64,000 nt of DNA, taken from the NCBI RefSeq assembly GCF_000708715.2, contig NZ_JENB01000006.1, forward strand, positions 124,001 to 188,000, given 5' to 3'. The translations under genes were made by a program, and so were the position numbers. The notes below the pieces were generated by a model. It was not told where the DNA came from, did not search any database, and saw only the letters and a program-made list of their open reading frames with translations. The DNA comes from Pseudomonas putida W15Oct28 (lineage in GTDB: Bacteria > Pseudomonadota > Gammaproteobacteria > Pseudomonadales > Pseudomonadaceae). Positions 1 to 6,604 of the stretch are shown here, in pieces. How positions within the stretch are numbered: position 1 is the first letter of the stretch; each line of letters starts with the position of its first letter.

Positions 1-1
1 G

Positions 2-604
2 GTCAATGACGGCTCGGTGTCGCGCCGTGACCTGGACCTGGCCCGGGCCAGTGAAGCCGCTGCCGTCGCCAGCCTGGCCCAGGCCAAAGCGGCGCTGGAA
101 ATCGCCCGCCAGGACCGCGAAACGGTGGTGGTCAACCGGGCGGCGCTGCAGGCCTCGGTGGAGAATGCCAAGGCGGCTGTGGAGCTGGCGCGCATCGACC
201 TCGACAACACCCGGGTTACCGCCCCGCGCGACGGCCAGCTTGGGCAGATCGGTACACGCCTGGGGGCTTATGTGAATTCCGGCGCGCAATTGATGGCGCT
301 GGTGCCCGATACCTTGTGGGTGATTGCCAACATGAAGGAAACCCAGATGGCCAATGTACGCATCGGCCAACCGGTGAGCTTCACCGTGGATGCGCTCAAC
401 CACCTCAAGCTGCAGGGGCACGTGCAGCAGATTTCACCGGCTGCAGGCTCCGAGTTCGCCCTGCTGCAGGCGGACAATGCCACCGGTAACTTCGTCAAGA
501 TTGCCCAGCGTATCCCGGTGCGCATTACCGTGGATGCCGACCAGGCGGCGGCCAGGCAACTGCGGCCGGGGATGTCGGTGGTGGTCAGTATCGACACCCG
601 CTGA
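2..604 (+). CDS. HlyD/EmrA-family periplasmic adaptor, C-terminal part (5' end outside window)
   Basis: This is the last 200 residues of a membrane-fusion adaptor protein; the reading frame is open to the left edge. The visible part starts in an Ala/Glu-rich coiled-coil hairpin, continues into the lipoyl half-motif (LDNTRVTAPRDGQLGQIGTRLG, read at about residues 65-85 of the fragment) and ends in the beta-barrel domain (VPDTLWVIANMKETQ, then RIPVRITVD and RPGMSVVVSID). The order coiled coil, TAPRDG, V(I/V)ANMKE and LRPGMSV is characteristic of EmrA/HlyD-type adaptors that couple an inner-membrane MFS or ABC exporter to an outer-membrane channel. The partner transporter must lie upstream, outside the window. 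It converges on the AEC carrier gene 13 bp away. Substrate cannot be deduced. Confidence 0.85.
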   Translation, partial: VNDGSVSRRDLDLARASEAAAVASLAQAKAALEIARQDRETVVVNRAALQASVENAKAAVELARIDLDNTRVTAPRDGQLGQIGTRLGAYVNSGAQLMALVPDTLWVIANMKETQMANVRIGQPVSFTVDALNHLKLQGHVQQISPAAGSEFALLQADNATGNFVKIAQRIPVRITVDADQAAARQLRPGMSVVVSIDTR

Positions 605-617
605 AGCCGGAACTGGC

Positions 618-1493
618 TTACATCCACCAGGCCAACACCACCGGCAACCAGGCAAACGACAGCACCGTCGAACACATCACCAGGTTCGCCACCTGCTCCG
701 GCTCGCGGTTGGCGCGCACCGCCATCAGGTAGTTGAACACCGCCACCGGCATCGTCGACTGCACCACCAGCACCGCGCGCTCAAGGTTGTCCATGCCCAG
801 CGCCGCCCCCACTGCCCAACCCATCGCAGCCCCCAGGCCAATGCGCAAACCGCCCAGCAACAGGCCACTGCCCACGTGACGCAGGCGAATACTGGCCAGC
901 GATACCCCCAGGGTCAGCAGCATCAGCGGGATGGTCATGCCGCCCAGCAGGTCTGCGGTGTTGGCCAGCCAGCGCGGCAGTTCGAAATCGAGAAAGATGA
1001 TGGGCATGGCGCCCGCCAGGCTGATGACGATCGGGTTGCGCAGCAGCGCCTTGAGCGAAGCCGCCGTCCCGGAGATGGCCATGCCGATCGTGAACTGCAC
1101 GATCGACAGGGTCAGGAAAAACGCCACGGCCAAGGCCAGGCCGTGCTCGCCGAAGGCGTACAGGCTGATCGGCAGGCCCATGTTGCCGGTGTTGGGGAAC
1201 ATGAACGCCGGCAGCAGCACGCGCCAATGCATGCCAGAAGCGCGACACACCAGCAACGCGGCCAGTGCCATACCCAGGGTGCACAGCAAGCAGGCGATGG
1301 CCATGCTGGTGAAGGCATTCGGGTTCAGCTCGGTGCGGCTGAGGGTGGACAGCACCAGCGACGGGGTGCCGACGGTCATCACCACCCGGGCGATGAAGTC
1401 GGTGGGGTAGTCCAGGCCCTTGCGGGCCCAGGCAAAACCGATGCCGGCAACGATGAAAACCGGGGCCAGGACTGCGAACAGCGACGCGAACAT
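618..1493 (-). CDS. AEC (auxin efflux carrier) family transporter
   Basis: A 291-residue inner-membrane protein with about ten hydrophobic segments. N-terminal FASLFAVLAPVFIVAGIGF, the internal PNTGNMGLPI stretch and the C-terminal STMPVAVFNYLMA are typical of the AEC/malonate-permease-like family, whose members move small carboxylates or unknown metabolites. The ATG at 1493 is preferred because AAGGAAGG lies seven bases upstream on the minus strand; an in-frame ATG ten codons earlier has no ribosome binding site. Length fits the family (about 300-320). It stands alone: the downstream neighbour is convergent, and a REP pair lies upstream. No substrate or regulator is visible. Confidence 0.85.
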   Translation of the reverse strand: MFASLFAVLAPVFIVAGIGFAWARKGLDYPTDFIARVVMTVGTPSLVLSTLSRTELNPNAFTSMAIACLLCTLGMALAALLVCRASGMHWRVLLPAFMFPNTGNMGLPISLYAFGEHGLALAVAFFLTLSIVQFTIGMAISGTAASLKALLRNPIVISLAGAMPIIFLDFELPRWLANTADLLGGMTIPLMLLTLGVSLASIRLRHVGSGLLLGGLRIGLGAAMGWAVGAALGMDNLERAVLVVQSTMPVAVFNYLMAVRANREPEQVANLVMCSTVLSFAWLPVVLAWWM

Positions 1494-2019
1494 GGTGGGC
1501 CTTCCTTGGTGTGGGTTCAGCATTATGCAGCAGTCTGCACAATTGCCCAGGCGACCCCATTTCTTGTAGGAGCAGCCTTGTGCTGCGAAGAGGCCATTTC
1601 AGCCACAAACAACCTCAAGGCTTACCGGCGCTTTCGCAGCGCAAGGCTGCTCCTACAAAAATCCAGAGCAGTCATCAAAAATGTCTGCCCAAGACACTTT
1701 CATGTCGCCCTTGGACTGCGGCGTCTCGTCGCATACGGTTGCCCCTTGGGCAAAAGCTTCCAAGCCCGTAGAATCGCGCTTCCTTTTCGCCCGTCGCCTT
1801 GAACGGTGGCAACCCGCAGCAATGACAGAGTCCGTGCCTGAACACATGAACGCACATGTGAAATAGGCTCAACCCTCCCCGCGCAGCCCTGTTCCCGACA
1901 GGCCCAGCGGTTGAGTCTTGCCCAGGTCGCATCCGTGTAGCCACTCGCCCCCTTGTCGGGTCGAGCCGGCGTGCGCGTCCGAGAAGGCGCTCATTCCGCT
2001 CATCCAACTAGAGGTTCGT
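1494..2019. other. Intergenic region between AEC and MFS genes
   Basis: This gap of about 525 bp separates two divergent genes. Its left half holds a REP pair (1564-1658). The right half (1659-2019) must carry the promoter of the MFS gene. I see no convincing open frame with a ribosome binding site, no terminator and no clear -35/-10 pair there. Confidence 0.5.
1564..1658. repeat. REP pair (TGTAGGAGCAGCC type)
   Basis: Two inverted copies: TTGTAGGAGCAGCC at 1564-1577 and its complement GGCTGCTCCTACAA at 1645-1658. Each is followed by its own short TGTGCTGCGAA / TTCGCAGCGCA palindrome. This matches the extragenic REP family seen elsewhere in the window. Confidence 0.9.
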
Positions 2020-3318
2020 ATGTCTCCGCGTTTGCTGGCCATGGCGCTGGCGCCCCTGCTCGGGTTGTTCATCATTGCCCTGGGCAACGGCTTCATGTCT
2101 TCCCTGACTACCCTGCGCCTGGGCGCTGCCGGTGAATCGGCCACCACCATCGGTGTCGTCTCGTCGACCTACTTCATCGGCCTGACCCTGGGTGCCATCT
2201 TCAATGACCGGCTGATCTTGCGCATCGGCCATATCCGCGCCTACACAAGCTTCGCTTCGCTGATCGCCGCGACCATCCTGCTGCAGGGGCTGTTCTACGA
2301 CGTCACCTGGTGGTCGGTACTGCGCCTGATCAACGGCTGGGCGGCAGTCGGCGTGTTCCTGGTGATCGAAAGCTGGCTGCTGCTTGCCGGCGACGCGAAG
2401 ATTCGCGGCCGCCTGCTGGCGCTGTACATGATTGCCTTCTACGGTGCCGGGGTAATTGCCCAGGCGGGCCTTGGCGAAATCACCCAGCTTGGCGACACCG
2501 CACCCTTCATGTTGGCGGGTGTGCTGGCTGCCCTGTCGGTACTGCCCATCGTGATCCTGCCGCGGGTATCGCCGCTGCTGGACCAGGTCGAACCCCTCAA
2601 GCCCCGCCAATTGCTGGGTGTGGCACCGTCGGGCCTGGTTGGCTGCTTCGGTTCAGGCGTGGCGATTGCCGGCATCTATGCCCTGCTGCCGCTGTACCTG
2701 CAGCGCATCGGCCTGGAGGTGGGCGAGGTCGGCAACATGATGGCCTGGGTGATCCTCGGCGCCATGCTGCTGCAATACCCGGTGGGCCGCTGGTCCGACC
2801 GCAAGGACCGTCAGGATGTACTGATCGCCCTGGCCGCGCTGTGCGTGGTGCTTTCGCTGATCACGGTGTTCCTGCCGTCGGACTCGTTCCTGCTGCCGGC
2901 CATGCTGTTTCTGCTGGGTGGCGGCGTGTTCACCCTGTACCCGGTGGCGGTCAGCCATGCGGCCGACCGGGCGCCGTCCGATGCACTGGTACCGATGATT
3001 CAAGGCTTGCTGCTGATCAACTCGCTGGGCTCGGCCATGGCACCGGTGGCGATTTCGCCGATGATGACCGAGTTTGGCGAGGCCGGGTTGTTCTGGGCCT
3101 TTGCCGTGGTCAACCTGGCCATGGTGTGCTTCTTCATGTGGCGCCGCGGCAAGCGCCCGGCCGCAGAGCACCCGGCACCGTTCACCGCGTCGACCACCTT
3201 CTCGCCAACCGGCGCCGAGCTGCGGGTGACCGAAGACCTGATGCATGCGGCGCAGGAGCATCCGCCGCTGGAGCCGGTCGAAAACCCGCTCCCAGCACAG
3301 CGCTCGGAATCTCACTGA
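2020..3318 (+). CDS. MFS transporter (YcaD-like)
   Basis: A 432-residue major facilitator with twelve predicted hydrophobic helices and a polar C-terminal tail of about 45 residues. Family marks are the N-terminal LAPLLGLFIIALGNGF, the first-half loop NDRLILRIGHIRAY (the D-R-x-G motif A region) and its second-half counterpart GRWSDRKDRQDV. The pattern resembles the YcaD/UMF-type branch rather than the drug:H+ antiporters. The start at 2020 was chosen because GAGG lies nine bases upstream and the protein then begins directly before helix 1; the frame is open further upstream but the extra residues are not membrane-like. Single transcription unit followed by REPs. Substrate unknown. Confidence 0.85.
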   Translation: MSPRLLAMALAPLLGLFIIALGNGFMSSLTTLRLGAAGESATTIGVVSSTYFIGLTLGAIFNDRLILRIGHIRAYTSFASLIAATILLQGLFYDVTWWSVLRLINGWAAVGVFLVIESWLLLAGDAKIRGRLLALYMIAFYGAGVIAQAGLGEITQLGDTAPFMLAGVLAALSVLPIVILPRVSPLLDQVEPLKPRQLLGVAPSGLVGCFGSGVAIAGIYALLPLYLQRIGLEVGEVGNMMAWVILGAMLLQYPVGRWSDRKDRQDVLIALAALCVVLSLITVFLPSDSFLLPAMLFLLGGGVFTLYPVAVSHAADRAPSDALVPMIQGLLLINSLGSAMAPVAISPMMTEFGEAGLFWAFAVVNLAMVCFFMWRRGKRPAAEHPAPFTASTTFSPTGAELRVTEDLMHAAQEHPPLEPVENPLPAQRSESH

Positions 3319-3352
3319 TTCCAGGGCCGCTCTCACAGGAAATCGCATTTCC

Positions 3353-3440
3353 TTGTGGGAGCGGGCGTGCCCGCGAACACCGGCGAAGCCGGTGCCATCC
3401 ACCGCACTGGGTTCTTCGCGGGCATGCCCGCTCCCACAGG
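3353..3440. repeat. REP pair (TGTGGGAGCGGGC type)
   Basis: TTGTGGGAGCGGGCGTGCCC opens the element and GGGCATGCCCGCTCCCACAG closes it as an inverted copy. The inner arms CGCGAA / TTCGCG are also paired. Confidence 0.9.
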
Positions 3441-3470
3441 GACCGCGCGGGCTTCAGGTTTATGCAGTAC

Positions 3471-3517
3471 CTGTGGGAGCGGCCTTGCGTCGCGATTGGG
3501 CTGCAAAGCAGCCCCGG
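3471..3517 (+). repeat. Single REP (GCGGCCTTGCGTCGCG type)
   Basis: CTGTGGGAGCGGCCTTGCG followed by the small palindrome GGGCTGCAAAGCAGCCC. It lies just downstream of the previous REP pair but belongs to the second sequence subtype and is unpaired. Confidence 0.8.
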
Positions 3518-3601
3518 AAATGACCACCCGTCGCCCAGACGGCACCCCGCCCGCCGCACCCGGCCAAACGAATGACAGATCATCCGCCCAGGAGACTCTC
3601 C

Positions 3602-3910
3602 ATGATCCGCATTCGCTCCCTCTCCCTGTGCCTGGCGCTCGCGCTGGCCAGCCTCACCGGCACCACCTTCGCTGCCACCGACACCAACACCGACAGCCGC
3701 CCGCAAACCGATCAGTCTGGCGGTAAGACCGCCGGTGAAGACAGCAGCGTCAACAGCCCCGGCAGTGGCCAGGATAACGACAGCAGCGACACTGGCAGCA
3801 ACAGCGATGCCGCCGACGGCGCCGCGGGCGGCTCCAACAGCACGGGCGAGGCGACGGGCTCTGGCGCCGGGCACACCGGCGGCACCGCCGAGGACCAGGA
3901 CAGCTACTAA
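3602..3910 (+). CDS. Small secreted Ser/Gly/Asp-rich protein
   Basis: A 102-residue protein with a clear Sec signal peptide (MIRIRSLSLCLALALASL, cleavage after TFA near residue 23). The mature part of about 79 residues is almost entirely Ser, Gly, Asp, Thr, Ala and Asn, acidic, without cysteine, and predicted to be disordered. CAGGAGA lies seven bases before the ATG, so it is very probably translated. I recognise no family. The composition resembles secreted linker or low-complexity periplasmic proteins found as singletons in pseudomonads. It is followed 48 bp later by the PEBP-like gene in the same direction, possibly one transcript. Confidence 0.7.
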   Translation: MIRIRSLSLCLALALASLTGTTFAATDTNTDSRPQTDQSGGKTAGEDSSVNSPGSGQDNDSSDTGSNSDAADGAAGGSNSTGEATGSGAGHTGGTAEDQDSY

Positions 3911-3958
3911 GGCAAGCCTCGGCTACACTGCGCCCCAAAGCCCTGCCAAGGATTCGCC

Positions 3959-4510
3959 ATGAACGTCAAACCCTGGCTACTCGCAGCGCTGCTGCCCTGC
4001 ACGGCCTTGGCCAACAGCAGCAACCAAGGCGCGCTGTCGATCAGCTCTTCGTCGTTCACCGATGGTGGCGTGATCGCCCTTCAGCAGGTCGGGCCAGACC
4101 CGGCCTGCGGCGCCGGCGAGGAGCGTACCCCGCAACTGAGCTGGGAGAACCTGCCCGCAGGTACCCGGTCACTGGCGCTGATCATGTTCGATCCGGACGG
4201 CGGCAAGGGTATCGGCGTGGTGCACTGGGTCGCCTACAACATCGACCCGGAACACGATGGCCTCAAGGAAGGCTCGGCCGGGCTGAGTGGGCAATACGTG
4301 ACAGTCGGGCGCAACTCGCGTGGCACCCTCAGCTACCGGGGCCCCTGCCCACCCGCTGGCGACAACCCGCACCATTACGCATTGACCCTGATCGCCACCG
4401 ACCTGCCATTAGGCACACTGCCCGAAGGCCTGGACCGCAGTGGCCTGCTGCAGTTGCTGCAAGGCCATTCCTTGGGGGCGCAGAGCCTGGTCGGGCGTTA
4501 CGGCCATTGA
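3959..4510 (+). CDS. YbhB/YbcL-family (PEBP, Raf-kinase-inhibitor-like) protein
   Basis: 183 residues with an N-terminal signal peptide (MNVKPWLLAALLPCTALA). The core has the bacterial PEBP signature: the ligand-pocket strand ALIMFDPDGGKGIGVVHWV (Asp-Pro-Asp then His-Trp) and the second motif YRGPCPPAGDNPHHYALTL. Bacterial members are periplasmic or cytosolic, bind small anionic ligands, and are mostly of unknown physiological role; E. coli YbhB/YbcL are the reference proteins. The export signal suggests a periplasmic form as in YbcL. It precedes the aromatic leader region by 100 bp but no functional link to it is evident. Confidence 0.85.
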   Translation: MNVKPWLLAALLPCTALANSSNQGALSISSSSFTDGGVIALQQVGPDPACGAGEERTPQLSWENLPAGTRSLALIMFDPDGGKGIGVVHWVAYNIDPEHDGLKEGSAGLSGQYVTVGRNSRGTLSYRGPCPPAGDNPHHYALTLIATDLPLGTLPEGLDRSGLLQLLQGHSLGAQSLVGRYGH

Positions 4511-4556
4511 ACCAACCAGTACAAAAATAAATGATTGGCCCCATAGCATTTATCCA

Positions 4557-4586
4557 TTGAATGGCCCGGCGAAACTGAAGTAAGCT
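4557..4586 (+). promoter_or_regulatory. Possible sigma-70 promoter of the DAHP synthase leader transcript
   Basis: TTGAAT (4557-4562), an 18-base spacer and TAAGCT (4581-4586). The -35 is good and the -10 is weak. A start near 4593 would place the leader ATG (4611) close to the 5' end of the RNA, as in attenuators. No TyrR-like box was recognised. Confidence 0.35.
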
Positions 4587-4610
4587 CGGGCTCATTCACT
4601 GGAGAGCAAC

Positions 4611-4730
4611 ATGCCAAAACACACCCGCAACCACGCCAACCACACCGGTCGCAACCTGCGCCCTGTGCTGGCCGTTGCCGGCTGCGCGGCACCTGCCAGC
4701 TATTACTTTGGGTATTGGTTTAGCCACTAG
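4611..4730 (+). CDS. Leader peptide 1 upstream of DAHP synthase (39 aa, aromatic-rich end)
   Basis: A short open frame with GGAGAG six bases before its ATG. It encodes 39 residues ending SYYFGYWFSH, that is three Tyr, two Phe and one Trp codon within seven codons (4701-4721), directly before the stop at 4728-4730. The stop runs into a GGCGCCG/CGGCGCC hairpin (4730-4752), and a strong intrinsic terminator lies 56 bases further on. The downstream gene makes the first enzyme of aromatic amino acid synthesis, so I interpret the frame as an attenuator leader whose translation senses charged aromatic tRNAs. The alternative is a free-standing 39-residue membrane peptide with its own terminator. Confidence 0.65.
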   Translation: MPKHTRNHANHTGRNLRPVLAVAGCAAPASYYFGYWFSH

Positions 4731-4825
4731 GCGCCGATACCCACACGGCGCCCACCTTCGAGGGGCCGCCGAACATGAGAATACTCAAACCCCCGGTCGG
4801 CTCCCCGACCGGGGGTTTTGCTTTT
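4730..4825 (+). promoter_or_regulatory. Predicted transcription attenuator of the DAHP synthase gene
   Basis: Hand pairing gives four mutually exclusive elements. Hairpin A pairs 4730-4736 with 4746-4752. Hairpin B pairs 4747-4753 with 4762-4770. A possible antiterminator pairs 4762-4765 and 4768-4772 with 4803-4806 and 4797-4801. The terminator pairs 4787-4800 with 4805-4818. A ribosome stalled on the aromatic codons leaves A free to form, which frees 4762-4772 for the antiterminator. A ribosome at the stop codon blocks A, allows B, and so lets the terminator form. The logic is that of classical attenuation. No folding energies were computed. Confidence 0.5.
4787..4825 (+). terminator. Rho-independent terminator (attenuator) before DAHP synthase
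   Basis: A 14-bp perfect stem (AAACCCCCGGTCGG / CCGACCGGGGGTTT) with a CTCC loop, followed by TGCTTTT. It is oriented towards the DAHP synthase gene and lies between the two leader peptides. Confidence 0.9.
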
Positions 4826-4866
4826 CAGGCCTTTGAACAACACCGATTCCTATTGAGGACAGATTC

Positions 4867-5016
4867 ATGAACTACGCCACTTATTACTACGCAAGCACCT
4901 ATGCCTGGCGATTTAGCCAATCCCGCTCGGGCCAGCCTGCCGCCTCCGATCGGTCTTCTACAGGTGGCAATGCAGCAGCCAATACGAATTCAACGATCTG
5001 TCGAACACCTCGATAG
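4867..5016 (+). CDS. Leader peptide 2 upstream of DAHP synthase (49 aa, Tyr-rich start)
   Basis: A second small frame beyond the terminator, with GAGGA eight bases before the ATG. It starts MNYATYYYASTYAWRF: five Tyr, one Trp and one Phe within 16 codons, mixing TAC and TAT. The rest of the 49 residues looks like unconstrained coding. It ends 48 bp before the DAHP synthase start. No terminator follows; only a small GCGGG/CCCGC hairpin (5027-5042) sits just upstream of the DAHP synthase ribosome binding site. It may therefore act by translational or Rho-dependent attenuation. The clustering of Tyr codons immediately before a DAHP synthase gene is hard to ascribe to chance. Confidence 0.6.
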   Translation: MNYATYYYASTYAWRFSQSRSGQPAASDRSSTGGNAAANTNSTICRTPR

Positions 5017-5064
5017 GGCCGACCACGCGGGCCAGAACCCGCCGTCCGCCCAGGGAAAAACGCC

Positions 5065-6126
5065 ATGCACGCTTCCAACCTCGCCCTGCCCCTGACCCAG
5101 CCGCAAGCAGCCAACACCACCGTCAGCAAGCGCCTGCCCAGCCCACACCTGCTCAAACAGCAGATGCCGCTGTCCAGTGAGCTGGCCCAGCAAGTCCAGG
5201 CCCACCGCCAGGCCATCCGCAACATTCTCGAAGGCCGCGACGAGCGCCTGCTGGTCATTGTCGGCCCCTGCTCGATCCACGACCCCCGCTCGGCCCTGGA
5301 ATACGCCGACCGCCTGGCCGCCCTCAGCCGCGAAGTCGATGACAAGCTGCTGCTGGTGATGCGCGCCTACGTCGAAAAACCGCGTACTACCGTGGGCTGG
5401 AAAGGCCTGGCCTACGACCCGCACCTTGATGGCAGCGACGACATGCACTCGGGTATCGCCTTGTCCCGCGGGCTGATGCTGAGCATGATCGAACGCGGCC
5501 TGCCGGTCGCCACCGAGCTGCTGCAACCGATGGCCGCCGGCTACTTCGACGACCTGCTGGCCTGGGCCGCAATTGGCGCACGCACCACCGAATCGCAGAT
5601 TCACCGCGAAATGGTCAGTGGCCTGGAGCTGCCGGTCGGCTTCAAGAACGGCACCGACGGCGGCATCGCCATCGCCAGCGACGCCATGCGCAGCGCTGCC
5701 CACCCGCACCGCCACTTCGGCATGGATGCGCAGGGCCACCCGGCGATCATCGAAACCCTGGGCAACCCCGATACACACCTGGTACTGCGCGGTGGCCACA
5801 AAGGCCCCAACTACGATGCCAACAGCATCGCCATGGCCCGCCAGGCCCTGGCCAAGGTAGGGTTGCAGGCGCGGATCATGGTCGATTGCAGCCACGCCAA
5901 CAGTGGCAAGGACCCGGCACGCCAGCCAGCAGTGTTCAACGATGTGCTGGAGCAACGCCTGGCCGGTGACCGCTCGATCGTTGGCGTGATGATCGAGGGG
6001 CACCTGTTCGATGGCTGCCAGGCGCTGGGCAAGGGTGCACTGAAGTACGGTGTGTCGATCACCGACGGCTGCCTGGGCTGGGCCTCGACTGAAACCCTGT
6101 TGCGTGAGGCGGCACAAAAACTGTAA
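5065..6126 (+). CDS. aroF: 3-deoxy-7-phosphoheptulonate synthase (DAHP synthase, class I)
   Basis: Condenses phosphoenolpyruvate and erythrose-4-phosphate, the committed step of the shikimate pathway, in the cytoplasm. The 353-residue length fits the AroF/AroG/AroH family. Visible motifs in order: VIVGPCSIHDP (substrate loop), YVEKPRTTVGWKGL (PEP-binding Lys/Arg-Thr), GARTTESQIHRE, GFKNGTDG, and the metal and substrate residues in DCSHANSGK with a later IEGHLFDG. Which aromatic amino acid inhibits it cannot be read directly, but the Tyr-rich leaders upstream suggest the Tyr-responsive isozyme. The gene is alone in its transcript. A parvulin gene starts 78 bp downstream with its own ribosome binding site. 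Confidence 0.93.
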   Translation: MHASNLALPLTQPQAANTTVSKRLPSPHLLKQQMPLSSELAQQVQAHRQAIRNILEGRDERLLVIVGPCSIHDPRSALEYADRLAALSREVDDKLLLVMRAYVEKPRTTVGWKGLAYDPHLDGSDDMHSGIALSRGLMLSMIERGLPVATELLQPMAAGYFDDLLAWAAIGARTTESQIHREMVSGLELPVGFKNGTDGGIAIASDAMRSAAHPHRHFGMDAQGHPAIIETLGNPDTHLVLRGGHKGPNYDANSIAMARQALAKVGLQARIMVDCSHANSGKDPARQPAVFNDVLEQRLAGDRSIVGVMIEGHLFDGCQALGKGALKYGVSITDGCLGWASTETLLREAAQKL

Positions 6127-6204
6127 GCAGAGGTTGCGAGCCTGGCGAGACATACCCCAAGCAAGTGCGCTAGGCTTGCGTTTTTACCCCAAGGAGCAGT
6201 ACCC

Positions 6205-6486
6205 ATGGCCCGTGCAACCGCCCGCCACATCCTGGTCAGCAGCGAAGACAAATGCAACGAACTGAAAGCCCAGATCGAAGCAGGCGCCGACTTCGCTGAA
6301 ATCGCCAAAGCCAACTCCACCTGCCCGTCCAGCCGTCAGGGCGGTGACCTGGGCTCGTTCGGCCCAGGCCAGATGGTCAAGGAATTCGACACCGTGGTGT
6401 TCAGCGCCCCGGTCAACACCGTGCAAGGCCCGGTGAAGACCCAGTTCGGCTACCACCTGCTGGAAGTGACCAGCCGCCAGGACTGA
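6205..6486 (+). CDS. ppiC: Short PpiC-type peptidyl-prolyl cis-trans isomerase (parvulin)
   Basis: A 93-residue single-domain parvulin without signal peptide, so cytoplasmic, as E. coli PpiC (93 residues). Motifs: ARHILVSSEDKC at the N-terminus (first catalytic His), the CPSSRQGGDLGSFGPGQMV loop and the C-terminal TQFGYHLLEV with the second His. AAGGAG lies eight bases before the ATG. A second paralogue (12156-12431) is in this window. The next gene begins after a REP pair, so co-transcription with the ABC importer is possible but not required. Confidence 0.92.
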   Translation: MARATARHILVSSEDKCNELKAQIEAGADFAEIAKANSTCPSSRQGGDLGSFGPGQMVKEFDTVVFSAPVNTVQGPVKTQFGYHLLEVTSRQD

Positions 6487-6512
6487 TTCCCCCCTCCCGG
6501 TGATCAGACCCC

Positions 6513-6602
6513 CTGTGGGAGCGGGCGTGCCCGCGAAGAGGCCAGACCAGACAACCTCGTTGCCTGCTCCGACGCATTCGCGGGTAAACCCGCTCCCACA
6601 GG
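6513..6602. repeat. REP pair abutting the 5' end of the peptide-binding protein gene
   Basis: CCTGTGGGAGCGGGCGTGCC at the left and GGGTAAACCCGCTCCCACAG at the right, inverted copies with paired CGCGAAGAGGCC-type inner arms. The right arm ends two bases before the first plausible start codon of the next gene. Confidence 0.9.
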
Positions 6603-6604
6603 GT

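Noticed and set aside
3353..3517. Short REP-encoded frames containing CGSGLARE- or VPANTGEAG-like peptides
   Set aside because: All derive from REP sequence and recur at each REP; they are not proteins.
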